Positions 36,501 through 47,599 of a DNA stretch of 64,000 nt are shown in pieces (position 1 is the stretch's first letter; each line of letters begins with the position of its first letter). Below the pieces are notes generated by a model. That model was given only the letters and a program-made list of their open reading frames with translations, was not told where the DNA came from and did not search any database. This DNA comes from Apus apus. Its lineage: Eukaryota; Chordata; Aves; Apodiformes; Apodidae. The stretch is taken from contig NC_067286.1 of the NCBI RefSeq assembly GCF_020740795.1, forward strand, positions 2,103,990 to 2,167,989. The letters are read 5' to 3'. Position numbers and translations under genes: made by a program.

Positions 36501-38763
36501 ATGAAAGTGTTGCTACATGCTTTTGTGCAAAAAAGGAATGACTTGAGATTGTGAAGGATATAGTAAGAACTCCCAGGACTTTGGGGTTGTTGGTGTTCAT
36601 TGGTGTGCACAGACATTACCTGATAGCTCTGGGCTAAGCAGTGTCAGCGTGGGATTCTGGCTAGTGGAAATGGGAAAAAAGGTGGTGAATTTCAGCAAGA
36701 TCCCCCTGAGCTGCCAATGAACCAGTTCCCCTGAATGGTTTTAAGAAGTTCTGTGCTTCTCCAAGCATTGCCTTGGAGCTGGAAGGTGTCTGAAACCAAG
36801 TGCCAAGATCAGTGACTGATGAGGGATCATTTAGTTCTCTCATTTCAGGACACGGTATCCAAGGTAACTGCACTCAATTCATTTTCCTGATGCAGATCCA
36901 TGGGGTCTGGCAGAGATGCTCCATCCCAGAAGCCAGCAGGGCTGCTGGACCTGCCTGGGGCTGCACTCCCTGCCTTCTATATCCACCCACTGATCCCTGT
37001 CTTTTTCTGCATCCCTGGTAAAGTTCTCTGGGACACTTCAAGCAGAAAGAGGCAATGTCCTGTACACTGACTGCAAAGCCTCAGCCAGCACAGGGGGGTT
37101 GGACTGCACTGAGTGAGACCCAGTGGATTTTTAATGCTCTGAATAGACAATAATGTACCCCTGCAATTACCCCCATGACAGGTATTTTCATTAACATCTG
37201 CTGGCCTGTTTTGTCAAAATTTGTAAGCAGAAGGATTAAACTGAGATGAAGATATTTCACAAAAATTGATAACAAAGGAGTTTTACATTTTTTATTACAA
37301 TTAAAGTGCATTAACCTGTGCTGTGCTGCCTGGGTGCCATTTCTTCTAGTGCATCCCTAATGTCAGGAGGTCTGTGGTGCCATAATGGTGGTATTTGATA
37401 TTTTTTCTTCTAGGCTAATAAAAACTAAATCAAAATATCAGTGGAGTTCCTAATTACTGGTGGGAATTTTGCTAAGCAGAAACTAGGAACTGAGTTTTGC
37501 TAATGGGGCCACTCTGCATACGTAACACCCAGCAGTGATCCAGTGTTAGTTATACTTTCCAAATACTTTTCATCTTAAAATGCAGTTTCTTGCAGTGGAT
37601 TTCAACGTTTTTATTTGTGTAATAATGCAAAATAGAATATCTTCCCTTATTAATGAAAAAATTGGCAACCTTTGTGTAACCTTAGCATTACTTTCGCTGG
37701 GTGGAAGTAAACACTGACATCTCCTGGTAGATGAAAGAAACGATGTGTTTTCCCCTTAAAGACCTGAATTTAGTGGGTATTTTTTTGCAGTTCAGAAGAT
37801 GCCATGAAGCAGGCACAGCACAGCTAAGAGATGTGTAGGAGGTAGAAAAACTCTTTCCAGAATTAATATGAAAACTTAGAAGTCAACTCAATAGATGTCT
37901 ACTTTGTACAAGAAATAGATGTCTAGTCTGTAGACAACACCATCGTGAGCTCCGCAGGGTTTGTCAATGTGGATTAAAGAGAAGTCCAGGTCATATTACA
38001 GAGCAATCCAGATCATAAAATTGCTTGGACTAGCAGAAGCATCTAGAAGTTCTTAGCATGCATCCATCTGAAACCCACCAGGAGTGACCTCATGGATGCT
38101 TTGAGTTGGAAGGAATCTCCAATGTGGAGGCAACAACAAGAGACAGGGGAGACCATGGCTTGTGTCAACTCCTTTCTGTAACCTACAAGAGTAACAGCTG
38201 AGGACAGGCAAAATTCACCAGTGGAAAGGTTCTTTCCAGTGGTCACAGCAGTGGAATTATTAGTACAGCACACTTCATGCTGTGGTCTGGGGAACCTTTA
38301 CTCCTCCTGAAGCTGCTCAATAAGGTTGCTGATCGGAGAAGTCGATTATATTGAAAATAGTTGAGGACCTTGGACTTCCTACTTCAATTTCTGGTATTGC
38401 AAAGTTTAGAGTTCTGCTCGGTGTAACCTGGCAATGCTGTGACTAATGGATCGAGGCCCTGATGTTTTTTCTTGTGTTGATTTGTTTTTTCCCATCTCCC
38501 CAGCAGAGGAACTCTGCTTATGTCTCTGCTGTTGTTGTTTCAGGCTCTTTGGCCAAGATGGCCTCTGTGCCTCCTGCGACAAGCGAATCCGGGCTTACGA
38601 GATGACCATGAGGGTGAAGGACAAAGTGTATCACCTCGAATGCTTCAAATGTGCTGCTTGCCAGAAACATTTCTGCGTTGGGGACAGATACCTCCTCATC
38701 AACTCGGACATAGTGTGTGAACAGGACATCTACGAGTGGACTAAGTTAAATGGAATGATCTAG
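32801..38763 (+). CDS. LIM domain only 2 (rhombotin-2)
   Basis: Three coding exons: 32,801-32,841, 35,437-35,652 and 38,544-38,763, with GT/AG junctions and phase kept throughout, giving 158 aa, the usual LMO2 length. The start [14 protein letters not shown] is the canonical one. LIM1 (about 30-83) has zinc ligands C30, C33, H51, C54 and C57, C60, C80, D83. LIM2 (94-147) has C94, C97, H116, C119 and C122, C125, C144, D147. The protein ends in KLNGMI. By eye it is near-identical to human LMO2, as expected of this strongly conserved protein. LMO2 does not bind DNA. In the nucleus it bridges TAL1/E-protein and GATA1/2 to LDB1 and is needed for blood formation and vessel remodelling; misexpression in human T cells is oncogenic. 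It has its own promoter and CpG island, and FBXO3 lies downstream on the same strand. An N-terminally longer form is possible. Confidence 0.98.
33060..33180. repeat. GC-rich short repeats in LMO2 intron 1
   Basis: Five GAGCC-type units (about 33,066-33,088) are followed by several copies of a CACCGGGGGCAG-like unit mixed with GGGCACCGAG. Runs of G on the plus strand give quadruplex potential. It explains much of the long open frames on both strands here. Confidence 0.75.
33780..33945. promoter_or_regulatory. Candidate LMO2 +1 enhancer
   Basis: In LMO2 intron 1, about 1 kb after the ATG. Motifs in order: E-box CACATG (33,809-33,814), CTG (33,837-33,839) seven bases before TGATAAG (33,846-33,852), AGATAAA (33,856-33,862), AGATAAC (33,888-33,894), a perfect AP-1 site TGAGTCA (33,916-33,922) and an ETS site TTTCCTGT (ACAGGAAA reversed, 33,934-33,941). 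CTG spaced 7-8 bases from GATA is the known TAL1/GATA composite arrangement. Mouse and human LMO2 are reported to have an element near +1 kb bound by these factors; equivalence is my inference. Confidence 0.45.
33946..35436 (+). other. LMO2 intron 1, distal part
   Basis: Intronic sequence between the candidate enhancer and coding exon 2. No repeat, RNA gene or further motif cluster was recognised. A pyrimidine-rich stretch at 35,365-35,436 is the acceptor region of exon 2. Confidence 0.7.
35653..38543 (+). other. LMO2 intron 2
   Basis: An intron of 2,891 nt between the LIM1 and LIM2 exons, starting GTACGC and ending TTTCAG. It contains a minus-oriented CR1 copy at 35,881-36,298. No other feature was recognised. 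Confidence 0.9.
35881..36298 (-). mobile_element. CR1 LINE 3' end in LMO2 intron 2
   Basis: A minus-strand CR1 copy of about 420 bp, antisense to LMO2. In plus-strand order: 'tcacagaatcgttctgcttg', 'gaaaagacctctaagaccat', 'cctccccgggcaacctgtgc', 'gtttcttctgatatccaatc', 'ggtggttgtagacagcaaga', 'taaacaaccccagttccctc'. It is one of the longest CR1 pieces here and starts 228 bp after the exon 2 donor. Confidence 0.94.
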
Positions 38764-39555
38764 CAAAGACATGACTCCGTGGTCTACAAAAGACATCTCA
38801 CAGGTGACACCGCTGCATAGGTGCAGTGAGGAGACCATCACTGGAGCTTTGGGCTTTGGCTAAATGGGGGGAAAACACCACGGAGTTGGCCCTTTTCAGG
38901 CAGTGCTATGTAGAATCTAAACTACACCTATGTGAAGAAGGGAGATGGAAGCACTAGTAGGTAGACTGACTTCTCTTATCAAAGGTGTATGGACAATAAC
39001 TGACGTCCGCCACGTAGGCGAGAGCTGGGGAACAAACCCAAGGGGATGACAAGTTCTCCCAACTGGAAAAAACAACAACAACATAGGGACTTCTGTAAAG
39101 AGATGTGATGACTTTGTCACCTGCAGACTAGGATTGTGCAATTGAATTTGCTTTTTGTCTTGTTTTAGTTACTGAGTTTAGACAACAGCTCCTAACGTAG
39201 ACATGAGGAGGAATACTGGAAGGAAAGGACCATCACGTGGTCATTCTGAAGGGCCTTACACTCTGGGTAGGAAAAAAAGTGGGAAGAGGGTGGGAGTTGT
39301 TTTTGCATGGATTTTTTTTTTCTTTGAGAATGAACAGTGCATCCTCTAGTCCCAAACTCTTCTCTAAAAAAATCCTGCTGAATTCTCATTTTCAGGCACT
39401 GCTGTTTAAGGGTGAGATGTTCCACAGATCATTTCTATACAAATATAAATTTAAAGAGTTGTTCAACTATTTTATTAACTTAGATTATATCAATAAAATA
39501 TTTGTTGTGTGTAGTAAGACTCTGCAGCTTTAATAAAAATAACAGAAGATTTGAG
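38764..39555 (+). other. LMO2 3' UTR
   Basis: About 790 nt after the TAG stop at 38,761-38,763. No repeat is inserted. The end is inferred from the two AATAAA hexamers at 39,492 and 39,532, with a T-rich stretch after 39,567 as the likely downstream element. Confidence 0.7.
39492..39537 (+). terminator. LMO2 polyadenylation signals
   Basis: Two canonical AATAAA hexamers, at 39,492-39,497 and 39,532-39,537, followed by a GT-rich then T-rich stretch (39,555-39,610). Either could direct cleavage within about 20 nt. Confidence 0.75.
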
Positions 39556-40403
39556 TGTGGTTACTTTTTTTTTTTGACTTTTTGTTTGTATTTTGTATTT
39601 TATCTTTTTGTTTCTGCACTTGGTCTACAGCTGCTCCCTGCTGGGTTCACTTCAGGTTGAGTTTCAAAGCAGTAGTTTGAGAACACTGAGGTCTCAAGAA
39701 GCCTTCTAGAGTTCTTCATGCTAAGGAAACATCAGATATTGTCGTAGGACAAATAATTAGATAGTGTTGTGTGACACTGAGGTTCTTTGGTGTTTATGAG
39801 GAAATTTTAAGGCTGGTGACCCACAGAGAAATACATCTGGGTGCTACTTGGCAACAAAGATAGAGCCTATCTGATCTCAGAGGAGATCAGATCATGTAAG
39901 ATTAAGGTCTGCTAGAACAGTAGCTCATCCTGATTTTGCTCTGGATTATTGAATGGAGTATAATATCACTAGAGCAAATCAATACTTGATGGTATTTAGA
40001 AAGAATTAAGGTCTGAGCCTTTCTTGCATTGACTGTTGTCACCTGCTGCTTAAGGAAAAGGATGTTTCTTAGCACTGTAGTAACACTAAGAACATGAGAA
40101 GTACTCTGGTCAGCCAGCAGTGGACATTTGGTATCATACTCCCACAGAGACAAGTACTGGCTTTTCAGGCAAGAAGTACTGACCTCCACATGAGGCCTTT
40201 CCAGCTTGCAGAAAGGTCCAGCCAACCTTGTGTGACTGCCTCCCACTGACCCCTACACCCATTCTCTGTGAGTTTGCCTAGTCCTTTTGATTATTTGGGC
40301 TTCATAAAGTCTCAAAGCAATGATTTTCAAGGGTTAATTCTATACTGTGCTTATTTCATAACCTGTTGCCTGGTAACTTCATTGGTTGACCACCATAGTG
40401 AGA

Positions 40404-40460
40404 CAGAGATAATCTTTAAGGTCCCTTCAAACTCAAACCACTCTGTGATTCTATGATAAC
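40404..40460 (+). mobile_element. CR1 3' tail, about 57 bp
   Basis: 'gataatctttaaggtccctt', 'caaactcaaaccactctgtg', 'attctatgataac': the last part of a plus-strand CR1 with its tail. It is a very short insertion lying 60 bp from a minus-strand copy. Confidence 0.85.
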
Positions 40461-40520
40461 GACTGGTCATTTCCTATCACCTTTTTTTTTCCCCACTATT
40501 CTTGACTTTAAAGACCTATG

Positions 40521-40950
40521 TCATAGAATTACAAAATAGTTCGGGTTGGAAGGGACCTTTAGAGGTCATTTAGTCCAAACCCCCTGCAGTGAGGAGGGAC
40601 ATCTTCAACTAGATCAAGTTACTCAGAGCCCTGTCCAACCTCACTGTGAATGTTTTCAGGGATGGGGCATCTACCAGCTCTCTGGGCAACTTAAGCCTGT
40701 GCTTCACCAGCTTAATCATAAAACATTTATTCTTTATATCTAGTCTGATCTCCCCTCTTTTAGTTTAAAACCATCACCCCTTGTCATATCATCTTTCTTA
40801 AAAGCCCCTCTAAGTATTGACAGGTGGGAATAAGGTCCCCCTGGAGACTTCTCTTCCTCCAACTTGTTTATTCTGAGATGAACAGTCTAAGTTCCTGCTT
40901 GCATGAAAGCTGTTTTGCACCTCTGATGGGCTGTTTCCCATCTCTGTATG
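40521..40950 (-). mobile_element. CR1 LINE 3' end
   Basis: Minus-strand CR1 copy: 'tcatagaattacaaaatagt', 'gggttggaagggacctttag', 'aaccccctgcagtgaggagg', 'gatggggcatctaccagctc', 'tctgggcaacttaagcctgt', 'aaccatcaccccttgtcata', then weaker similarity to about 40,950. It resembles the 17,336 copy more than the 13,986 type. Confidence 0.9.
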
Positions 40951-43519
40951 TTTTCTACTTCTATGTTGGTATCACTACAACTGCACCTTGTTTTCAAACA
41001 CACTGAATAAATGAAGCTCATACCACAGATAAACAAGTCTGGGAGTTCATTTGGCATGTCCATTCACCCTGTCAGTACTCACATGTAAGGCACAGAACCT
41101 AAGCATATGGACATCTATTTAATTATTTCCAATAAACTTCTCACCTCAGGGTTCTCTCACCCAAGTGGCAGCACCAACCAGTGACAAGTTTGCATTTTAC
41201 AAAGGATATTCTGAGAGGTCTTTTTTCTTTTCTCACTTCTAGCACCGGGGACAAATCCCTTACATCTTAGTACCAGTCAAGTTGGAATTTCTACATGAGA
41301 CCACGCTTGAAAAGCAGAGCTGCAGGGCTCTGCGAGGTACCTCTTCTCAAGTGATCTGCTGACCTCTGCAGGCCACAGGCAGCTGGTTAATTATCATTCT
41401 TAGCATAAAATATATCCCTGCCAGCACAGGCAAGCATGCTCTGTACCTAAGGAAACTGCACTATCATCTCTCTGACCCCTCAGTGGCTCCTCGCAAATAT
41501 TTGGTCCAGCTAGAAATGAAGTCTCATTGTCCCTGTTAATTCCCACAGGATGTAACCAGGATGCTAACCCGGAGTGGAGGTGCACAACACACAATGAGCT
41601 CTGAATCAGTACCAGGAGCTTCATGGCAGATGCCTTTAAAGCTTTCCAGGTCATTCTGTCCTGCCATATCATTGTCGTGTCTTTCTCAGAGTCCCTCTTT
41701 TTTCACCCTTTCTCCTTTGCCTGAAAAAATACACCTCAACAGCACCATTGTAGGAGCAGGGCCGAGCAGCCCTTACAGCTCCATGAACATCTACTAAGTT
41801 GCCAGCCTGCAAAATGGAGATACTGCCACTTCTTCTGTAAAGCATCATTTAGAACTTCCTAGTGGAAATGCACTCACGTTTTAGTGTAAGGTATCACTTC
41901 TACAGGAAAACACATTTTAAAACCTAAATGTATGCATTTGTAAAGGCAGGATGGTGCAGGGTGCACAGTGGACGTTGCTGTTTTAAGACCAGCAGGGAGG
42001 TTCAGACATGAGATGAACTGGAAAATGACAACTTGGGCCAGAAGAAGAGCATCCACTTGAACAGTGGTGTTATTCTGTGTATTTCTACCAGTCTGTTGGT
42101 GGACTTCTCCCTGCCAGATTCCTAACTCTTGCTCTGTGGATCCAGGAGGAGAAAGAACAGATTCCTCTTGGAACTTGTGCGACCAACACTTCACCTCTGT
42201 CCTCCTCTCAAGTATGTGAGGACTCTCTCCTGAAATCACAAGAAAAGAAAACGTTCCAAAAACAATGGAAAAAATAAAAGCAAAGACATTTAAAGGCCTA
42301 GGCAGAAAGCACAGTAATGCTGAATATGACTTCACCAGCTGATATTCCAGTGCCTTGTCCTTTATATGTTTTCAATATCAGCAGTATTTTAAAAGGCTTA
42401 TCACCAGTCAAGATTTCCCTTCTTTGTCCCCATTATTCAATGTCAGGGCAGGCAGATCAGGGCATTACCATCAGTATCAGTTTTTTTAATCCCATGCCCT
42501 TGAATACGGACAATAAGAACCCTGCATAATAGAGTTTTCAGCAGAGGGAGTAAATGGGAATTGGTTGTTAATTCGACACAGGATACAGAAGCTGTCTCTC
42601 CCATCCCTTTTTCTCAAGGTAATACTGTGCCTCCAATTGTCATTATACCCAAGAATCAAATTATTTGAATTCTGGACACATCAGCACAAAACTGAAGACT
42701 CCCTGCCAATTCCATAGCCTGCTTGGAAGAGAACATCAGAGAGCATCACTCATTTATACGACTGCCAGCCTGAGACTGTAAATTCAGAAAACAAGAAGGA
42801 CTCAGGTGCTGCACTTTAACATATCTTTCTGCTCCTGAATCACCTCCCTCATCACCCCCATCACACCCAAAGTAGCATTTTCTCTCTGACAGGCAAAGCT
42901 TTTAAGCCTCTACTGGGGTAAGCACAGACCCTGTATGGCCTGAACATGGACTGAAAATCAGATTATTAAGTATATTAATTGATAACAGTAATTTGTGGCT
43001 TTGAAGGAGATTGGTGACACTTGGAAAAATAATCTATAATGTTGTTGTTGCTCTAAAAAAGACAGTGCAGCATCAGCTTATTTCACCTGCAGCAGGCTGA
43101 TCTCTTTTATAGAGCACACTGCACTGCAGGCAAAGGGAATTTTAATGGACACTGGAAAAAAAGTATCTATTCCTCTGGTCCATGACAAAAAAGGAACCGT
43201 AAAAAGGCACGGAAAAGAGAGATTGAGATACGGTATCAGAAAACATTTAAGGAACTACAATTAAATGAAGATTCAGAAGCCTGTCACTGAGATGAAGATT
43301 AAATTGGCTGAAAGTTGAACCTTGTTTGAAGCAACTTGTTCCCTCCCACTGTGGGTTGTTCTGTACCAGGCTAATGAGAAGGCACATCTCTGAAAGGTTC
43401 CTAATAAACCAGCAGATCTCTGATGGTTAATTAATCCACATATTTTGCAGAGGTTCCATTTAACCATGTTCCGTTTAACACTTTTCAAGTGCCTTGCAAG
43501 CATCAATGCATTATTCTTT

Positions 43520-43655
43520 CCTTTGTTAAGCTACAAGCCCAGGTCCATAGGTGGGGAAACTGAGGCATAAAAGGAGCACAAGCTGCTTAAAAATCACCCA
43601 GTAACTCAGCCAAACTTCTATGAGAGCAGAAATGGGATCTCTTGGCTCATGTGCC
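43520..43655 (+). repeat. MIR-like ancient SINE relic
   Basis: 'ataggtggggaaactgaggc' followed by 'ataaaaggagcacaagctgc', 'ttaaaaatcacccagtaact', then 'agcagaaatgggatctc'. The order (gggaaactgaggc, g.gacttgcc, cac.cag..agt, gcag...gggat) is that of the MIR core and 3' region. It is strongly diverged, as expected for an amniote-age SINE. Confidence 0.7.
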
Positions 43656-45975
43656 TGTTCAACCATGGCCCACTTGGCAACCTCTGGCAAGGCAGGCATG
43701 GACACCTCATGGCCTGACCTCTCTGACACTGGGGATCTCAAACGCTTTGAACACCAGAGAGCAGTCTCCAATAGCATTTTATATGGATATTTTCTATGAA
43801 TTTTAAGCTCCCTTACCTGCATTCTTTGCCAACAGCAAAAGGATGACCAAAAACCTCCCATTAAACTGTTTCTCTATTAAATAATTATTTTTCAAATATT
43901 TAATTTTGGGGGAGTGAAAAACAGAGCAGGCATGAAAATCCCATTTGAGGCTTTCAGGGAATAGATTGGCTATTTTACATGAAAAGGTTGAATACATTTT
44001 TTGCTGAATGCTTCCTGATCATCTCTGCTCTCTCTCTGGCATATTCTGGTTATATTTACATACCAGTGTAACACAGCAAAGCCTGGAACCAACTGTGAGA
44101 AGTTTGATTTCTGTGGAGGTGCTGGAATTGGGGGTGCAAAGAGGGCAGCTGTGACATTAGTGTCTGGGGTAGTGAAAAGTAGCTGTTGCTCTGCAGTGTT
44201 GAGAGAGGAATTACCTTTTAAAGCCAAGAGTGAAGAGAAATAACTCCTTTTTAATCCAGTAGCTCTGTGCCAGGTACCTTTCACATGATTGCTGAGATGT
44301 TTCCTGAGGAGGAAACATCTTTTATTGTTTTCTTGTTTTGATCAATCATTGCAGCCCTCTGTCTAGAAGACAAAAAGTAAAAGCACTTGTCTTGCAATAA
44401 AAATCGACCAGAAATGTTTGCCAGGCTACTGATGGCAAAAAAAGATCTGGAAGCAGGGGTGCAGCAGAGCAGCAAACCAGCATCTGAAGTGCAAGCCAGG
44501 AGGCACGACCTGCTGGATAAAACAGCTGAGAGTTTAGAGGAGCTTATTTGCAAGTGATTGCTGATCCTCCTATTAGTGAAATACTGTCTTATGACTCCTG
44601 CTCTCTGTGTGCAGCTGTCACACCAGAAGATGTCAGGGACAAGATGTGTTTTCCCTCTCTATGGCAGTAGATTTGGATCCTTGTTCGTACTGGGAGTAGC
44701 TTTTCAACCTTGACAGCTGAGCCCTTGACTTCAGTCTCCAGCCTCCTGGCTTTTTTAGACCCCTGATTCTGAGTTGGGATGTGGGGTTTGGTTTTCTTCT
44801 CTCCTCGGGGATGTGTCTTGCATCTCAGCTCAGACAACTTTACCAGGGTATTTCACAACCCCTGCAAACTGGTTTTGAGATACAATTTACATCTTTTTTT
44901 TAAAGAGACAATCACAACAGAACTGAAATTCTACAACAAGACACAGTTTTCAGCCTGACAATAACCTGAAGGCTTTTGACAGCTACCCAAAAGAGTGCTT
45001 AGACATCATGCTGAGGTCTCCTTAAAAGGATCTAAGACCTGCAATCATCAGCCTAAGGATGCTTTACATCACCAGGAAATTCTTGGTTGGCCCATAAGAC
45101 AAGGCTTCATCACAACGTGGTTCTATTTTTTTGCAGTTGGTGGGTGTCAGAGAGGGATGAACGAGCCATGGTGCAGTTGCCCTGGAATTCTTGGAGCTGG
45201 ACCAGCAGTGAATTTGACCCAACATGCACCAGAAGCGTGTTGTCCAGCTGATAAGGAAACTGAGAACATGCATCAGCAAACACAGTTTGTTTATCCTGTA
45301 ATAACTGGTCTTGAGTAGTACAAGCAAAAAAAAAAAAAAAGAAAAAAGAGGCTGGGGCTGCAGTAGAGAGATAAGAGCTCTGACCAAAAGGACAACCAAA
45401 AGTCACACCAAGCCTCCTGGAAACTTCAAAAGAGAAGCCTTTGGTGGGAATGGATGACTAAGGGAATTGGAAAGGGCTTCTGGAATCTTTTATCTTTGTG
45501 TTACCTCCTCAAATCCAGCTCAACATGTCAGCCACTTATTGTTGCCATGGTCTGATGACCACAGGCCCTGGTCCTGCTGCACAGGTGTCCCTAGCCAGGA
45601 AACCCCACTGCTGTGGCCATGGCTAACTGGCTGCCTTGTTAACAACCTCAGCTAATAACCTAAAGAAAGTGTGTGGAACTGGAAATCCAGCTGCTGGATG
45701 GTTCCTACAGATGGGTTTTTTAAGGTCAGGAAGGACTCAACGGCAGCAGAATTTTCTCTAGGAGTGCCTCATGATTCTCCATGTTCTTCGGGTAAAGAAA
45801 GAGCTTTTGAGTTCCCACATAAACCAACCAGGACTTTCCATGAGATCATTAAATATTCCTCCAATCCTTGCTCTCAGAGGGGTCTTTCATGCATCCCTTA
45901 GGCCATGAATCATGTCACTGCATCATGAATCACACACGATGAAAAATGTTGTGTGTGAAATCAAAGACTGAAAGT

Positions 45976-46483
45976 GTAGTGTGGCCAGCAGGTCAAGGGA
46001 GGTGGTTCTCCCCCTGTATTCTGTTCCTGTGAGACTTCACCTGCAGTACTGTGTCCAGTTCTGGAGCCCCCAACATGAGGACATGGAGATATTGGAGAGA
46101 GTCCAGAGGCCACAAAAATGATCTGAAGGCTGGAGCAGCTCTGCTCTGAAGACAGGCTGAGAGAGTTGGGGCTTTTCAGGCAGGAGAAGGCTCCAGGGAG
46201 ACCTTAGAGCACCTGCCAGTGCCTGAGGGGGGCCTAGAAGAAAAATGAGGATGGACTTTTTATAAGGGCATGGAGTGATAGGACAAGGGGTCATGGCTTT
46301 ACACTGGAAAAGGGTAGATTTAGGTTGGACATTAGGAAGAAATTCTTCACCATGAGGGTGGTGAGACCCTTGCCCAGGTTGCCCAGGGAAGCTGTGGCTG
46401 CCCCATCCCTGGCAGTGTTGAAGGGCAGGTTGGATGGGGCTTGGAGCAACCTGGGCTGGTGGGAGGTGTCCCTGCCCATGCAG
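45976..46483 (+). mobile_element. CR1 LINE, 3' tail missing
   Basis: The longest CR1 piece in the window (about 508 bp). It begins 'gtagtgtggccagcaggtca', then 'cctgcagtactgtgtccagt', 'ctggagcccccaacatgagg', 'gaggatggactttttataag', 'gggtagatttaggttggaca', 'ggaggtgtccctgcccatgc', and stops there. The last 60-70 bp present in other copies, including the ATTCTATGA tail, is absent. Open frames at 46,037-46,525 and 46,325-46,666 are made largely of this repeat. Confidence 0.94.
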
Positions 46484-46819
46484 ATGCAAAAAATCTCTGT
46501 GCATTGGGTAAATTCCAAGAGACACTCAGCACCCACTGGTAAAGCTCCCTACTGTGTCATTTCATCGGATTTTCAGCAACAAGAAATGAATGATTATAGA
46601 AGCCTCTTCATCTTTCAATGCTTCAACAGGGGGTTTGTGGAGCAATCTGAGAGATTTTCAGCCTGAGGAATATCTCTGATGTATTTAGCCATTTGGGCTC
46701 TAAGACTGGTGATAACTGAAGAAAAATTAGGCTCCAATGTTCAAGTGGAAAAGACTTCCCATGTCCAGGCTGAGCTGAACAAATGCCATGATAACATACT
46801 TATTTCCACAGCTTGTGTG

Positions 46820-47040
46820 GAAATCCCACCTCTCTGGGCAACCTGTCAAGTTATTTAATGGGGAATGCAAAGCCTGCTGCGGGTAAAACATTTAAATGCT
46901 GCAATTTGGAGTGGTTTCTTGTCTGCTTCATCTTCAATTGGATCAGGTTGGCCAGAGGCCGACTCAACCTGACCTTGAATGTTTCCAAGGATGAGGCTTC
47001 CACCGGCAACCTGTGCCAGTGTTTCACCAGCTATTACCTG
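46820..47040 (-). mobile_element. Rearranged CR1 fragments
   Basis: A first piece, 'cacctctctgggcaacctgt' (about 46,826-46,847), is followed by unrelated sequence. A second, at about 46,940-47,035, reads 'ggatcaggttggccagaggc', 'ctgaccttgaatgtttccaa', 'ggatgaggcttccaccggca' and 'acctgtgccagtgtttcacc'. Both read as reversed CR1, but the order and the intervening DNA show decay or rearrangement. Confidence 0.7.
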
Positions 47041-47599
47041 ACAGTCACTCTTGCTGAACAAAGAGATTTTGTTGAGCTTGAAATGTTTCACCTGCAACAC
47101 CTGGAGCTCGACACACTTTCACTCAAGGTTTCTGTGGGCTAGCAGATGGGTTGGAAGCTGGTGGTTCTGTGGTGTGTGGCTCAGGAGATGGTGTTGCCCT
47201 TAAGATGTAACATAAGATGTAACAAACATTTTGTTTGTTTGAATGGTACTCATCTCAGTCTGTTTACTTTCCACCTCAATGTACCACTACCTTTCTGACC
47301 TCAGTCCTACTGGATTCTAACCATTCATTAGAATCACCTCATAGGGGCTGATGATACGAGCAGGTTTGTGTTTGTCCTGTCAGTGCTACTCCAACACGAA
47401 CTCTTGTTCCTTTGGGAAACAGAAGACTACAAGGCAACTGCAAGGAATCTGATGCTGGAAATGGTACCCTCATCCTCCAGGGGTGTCCGTGGCCTAACAG
47501 GCCATAGCCACGTGAAGATTTGGTGGCTCAAGTGCCCCAGCTGAACATGACTTACTCCTCTGCTTCAGGAAAGCAAATCAAGATGCTTGACGCCTTAAT

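Noticed and set aside
45000-45350. A15 run after a stretch of possible gene-like sequence, considered as a processed pseudogene tail
   Set aside because: No parent gene or coding similarity could be seen upstream of the A run, and no target-site duplication was evident.
46037-46666. Open frames of 162 and 113 codons
   Set aside because: They consist mostly of a CR1 3' end on either strand, which is not coding.
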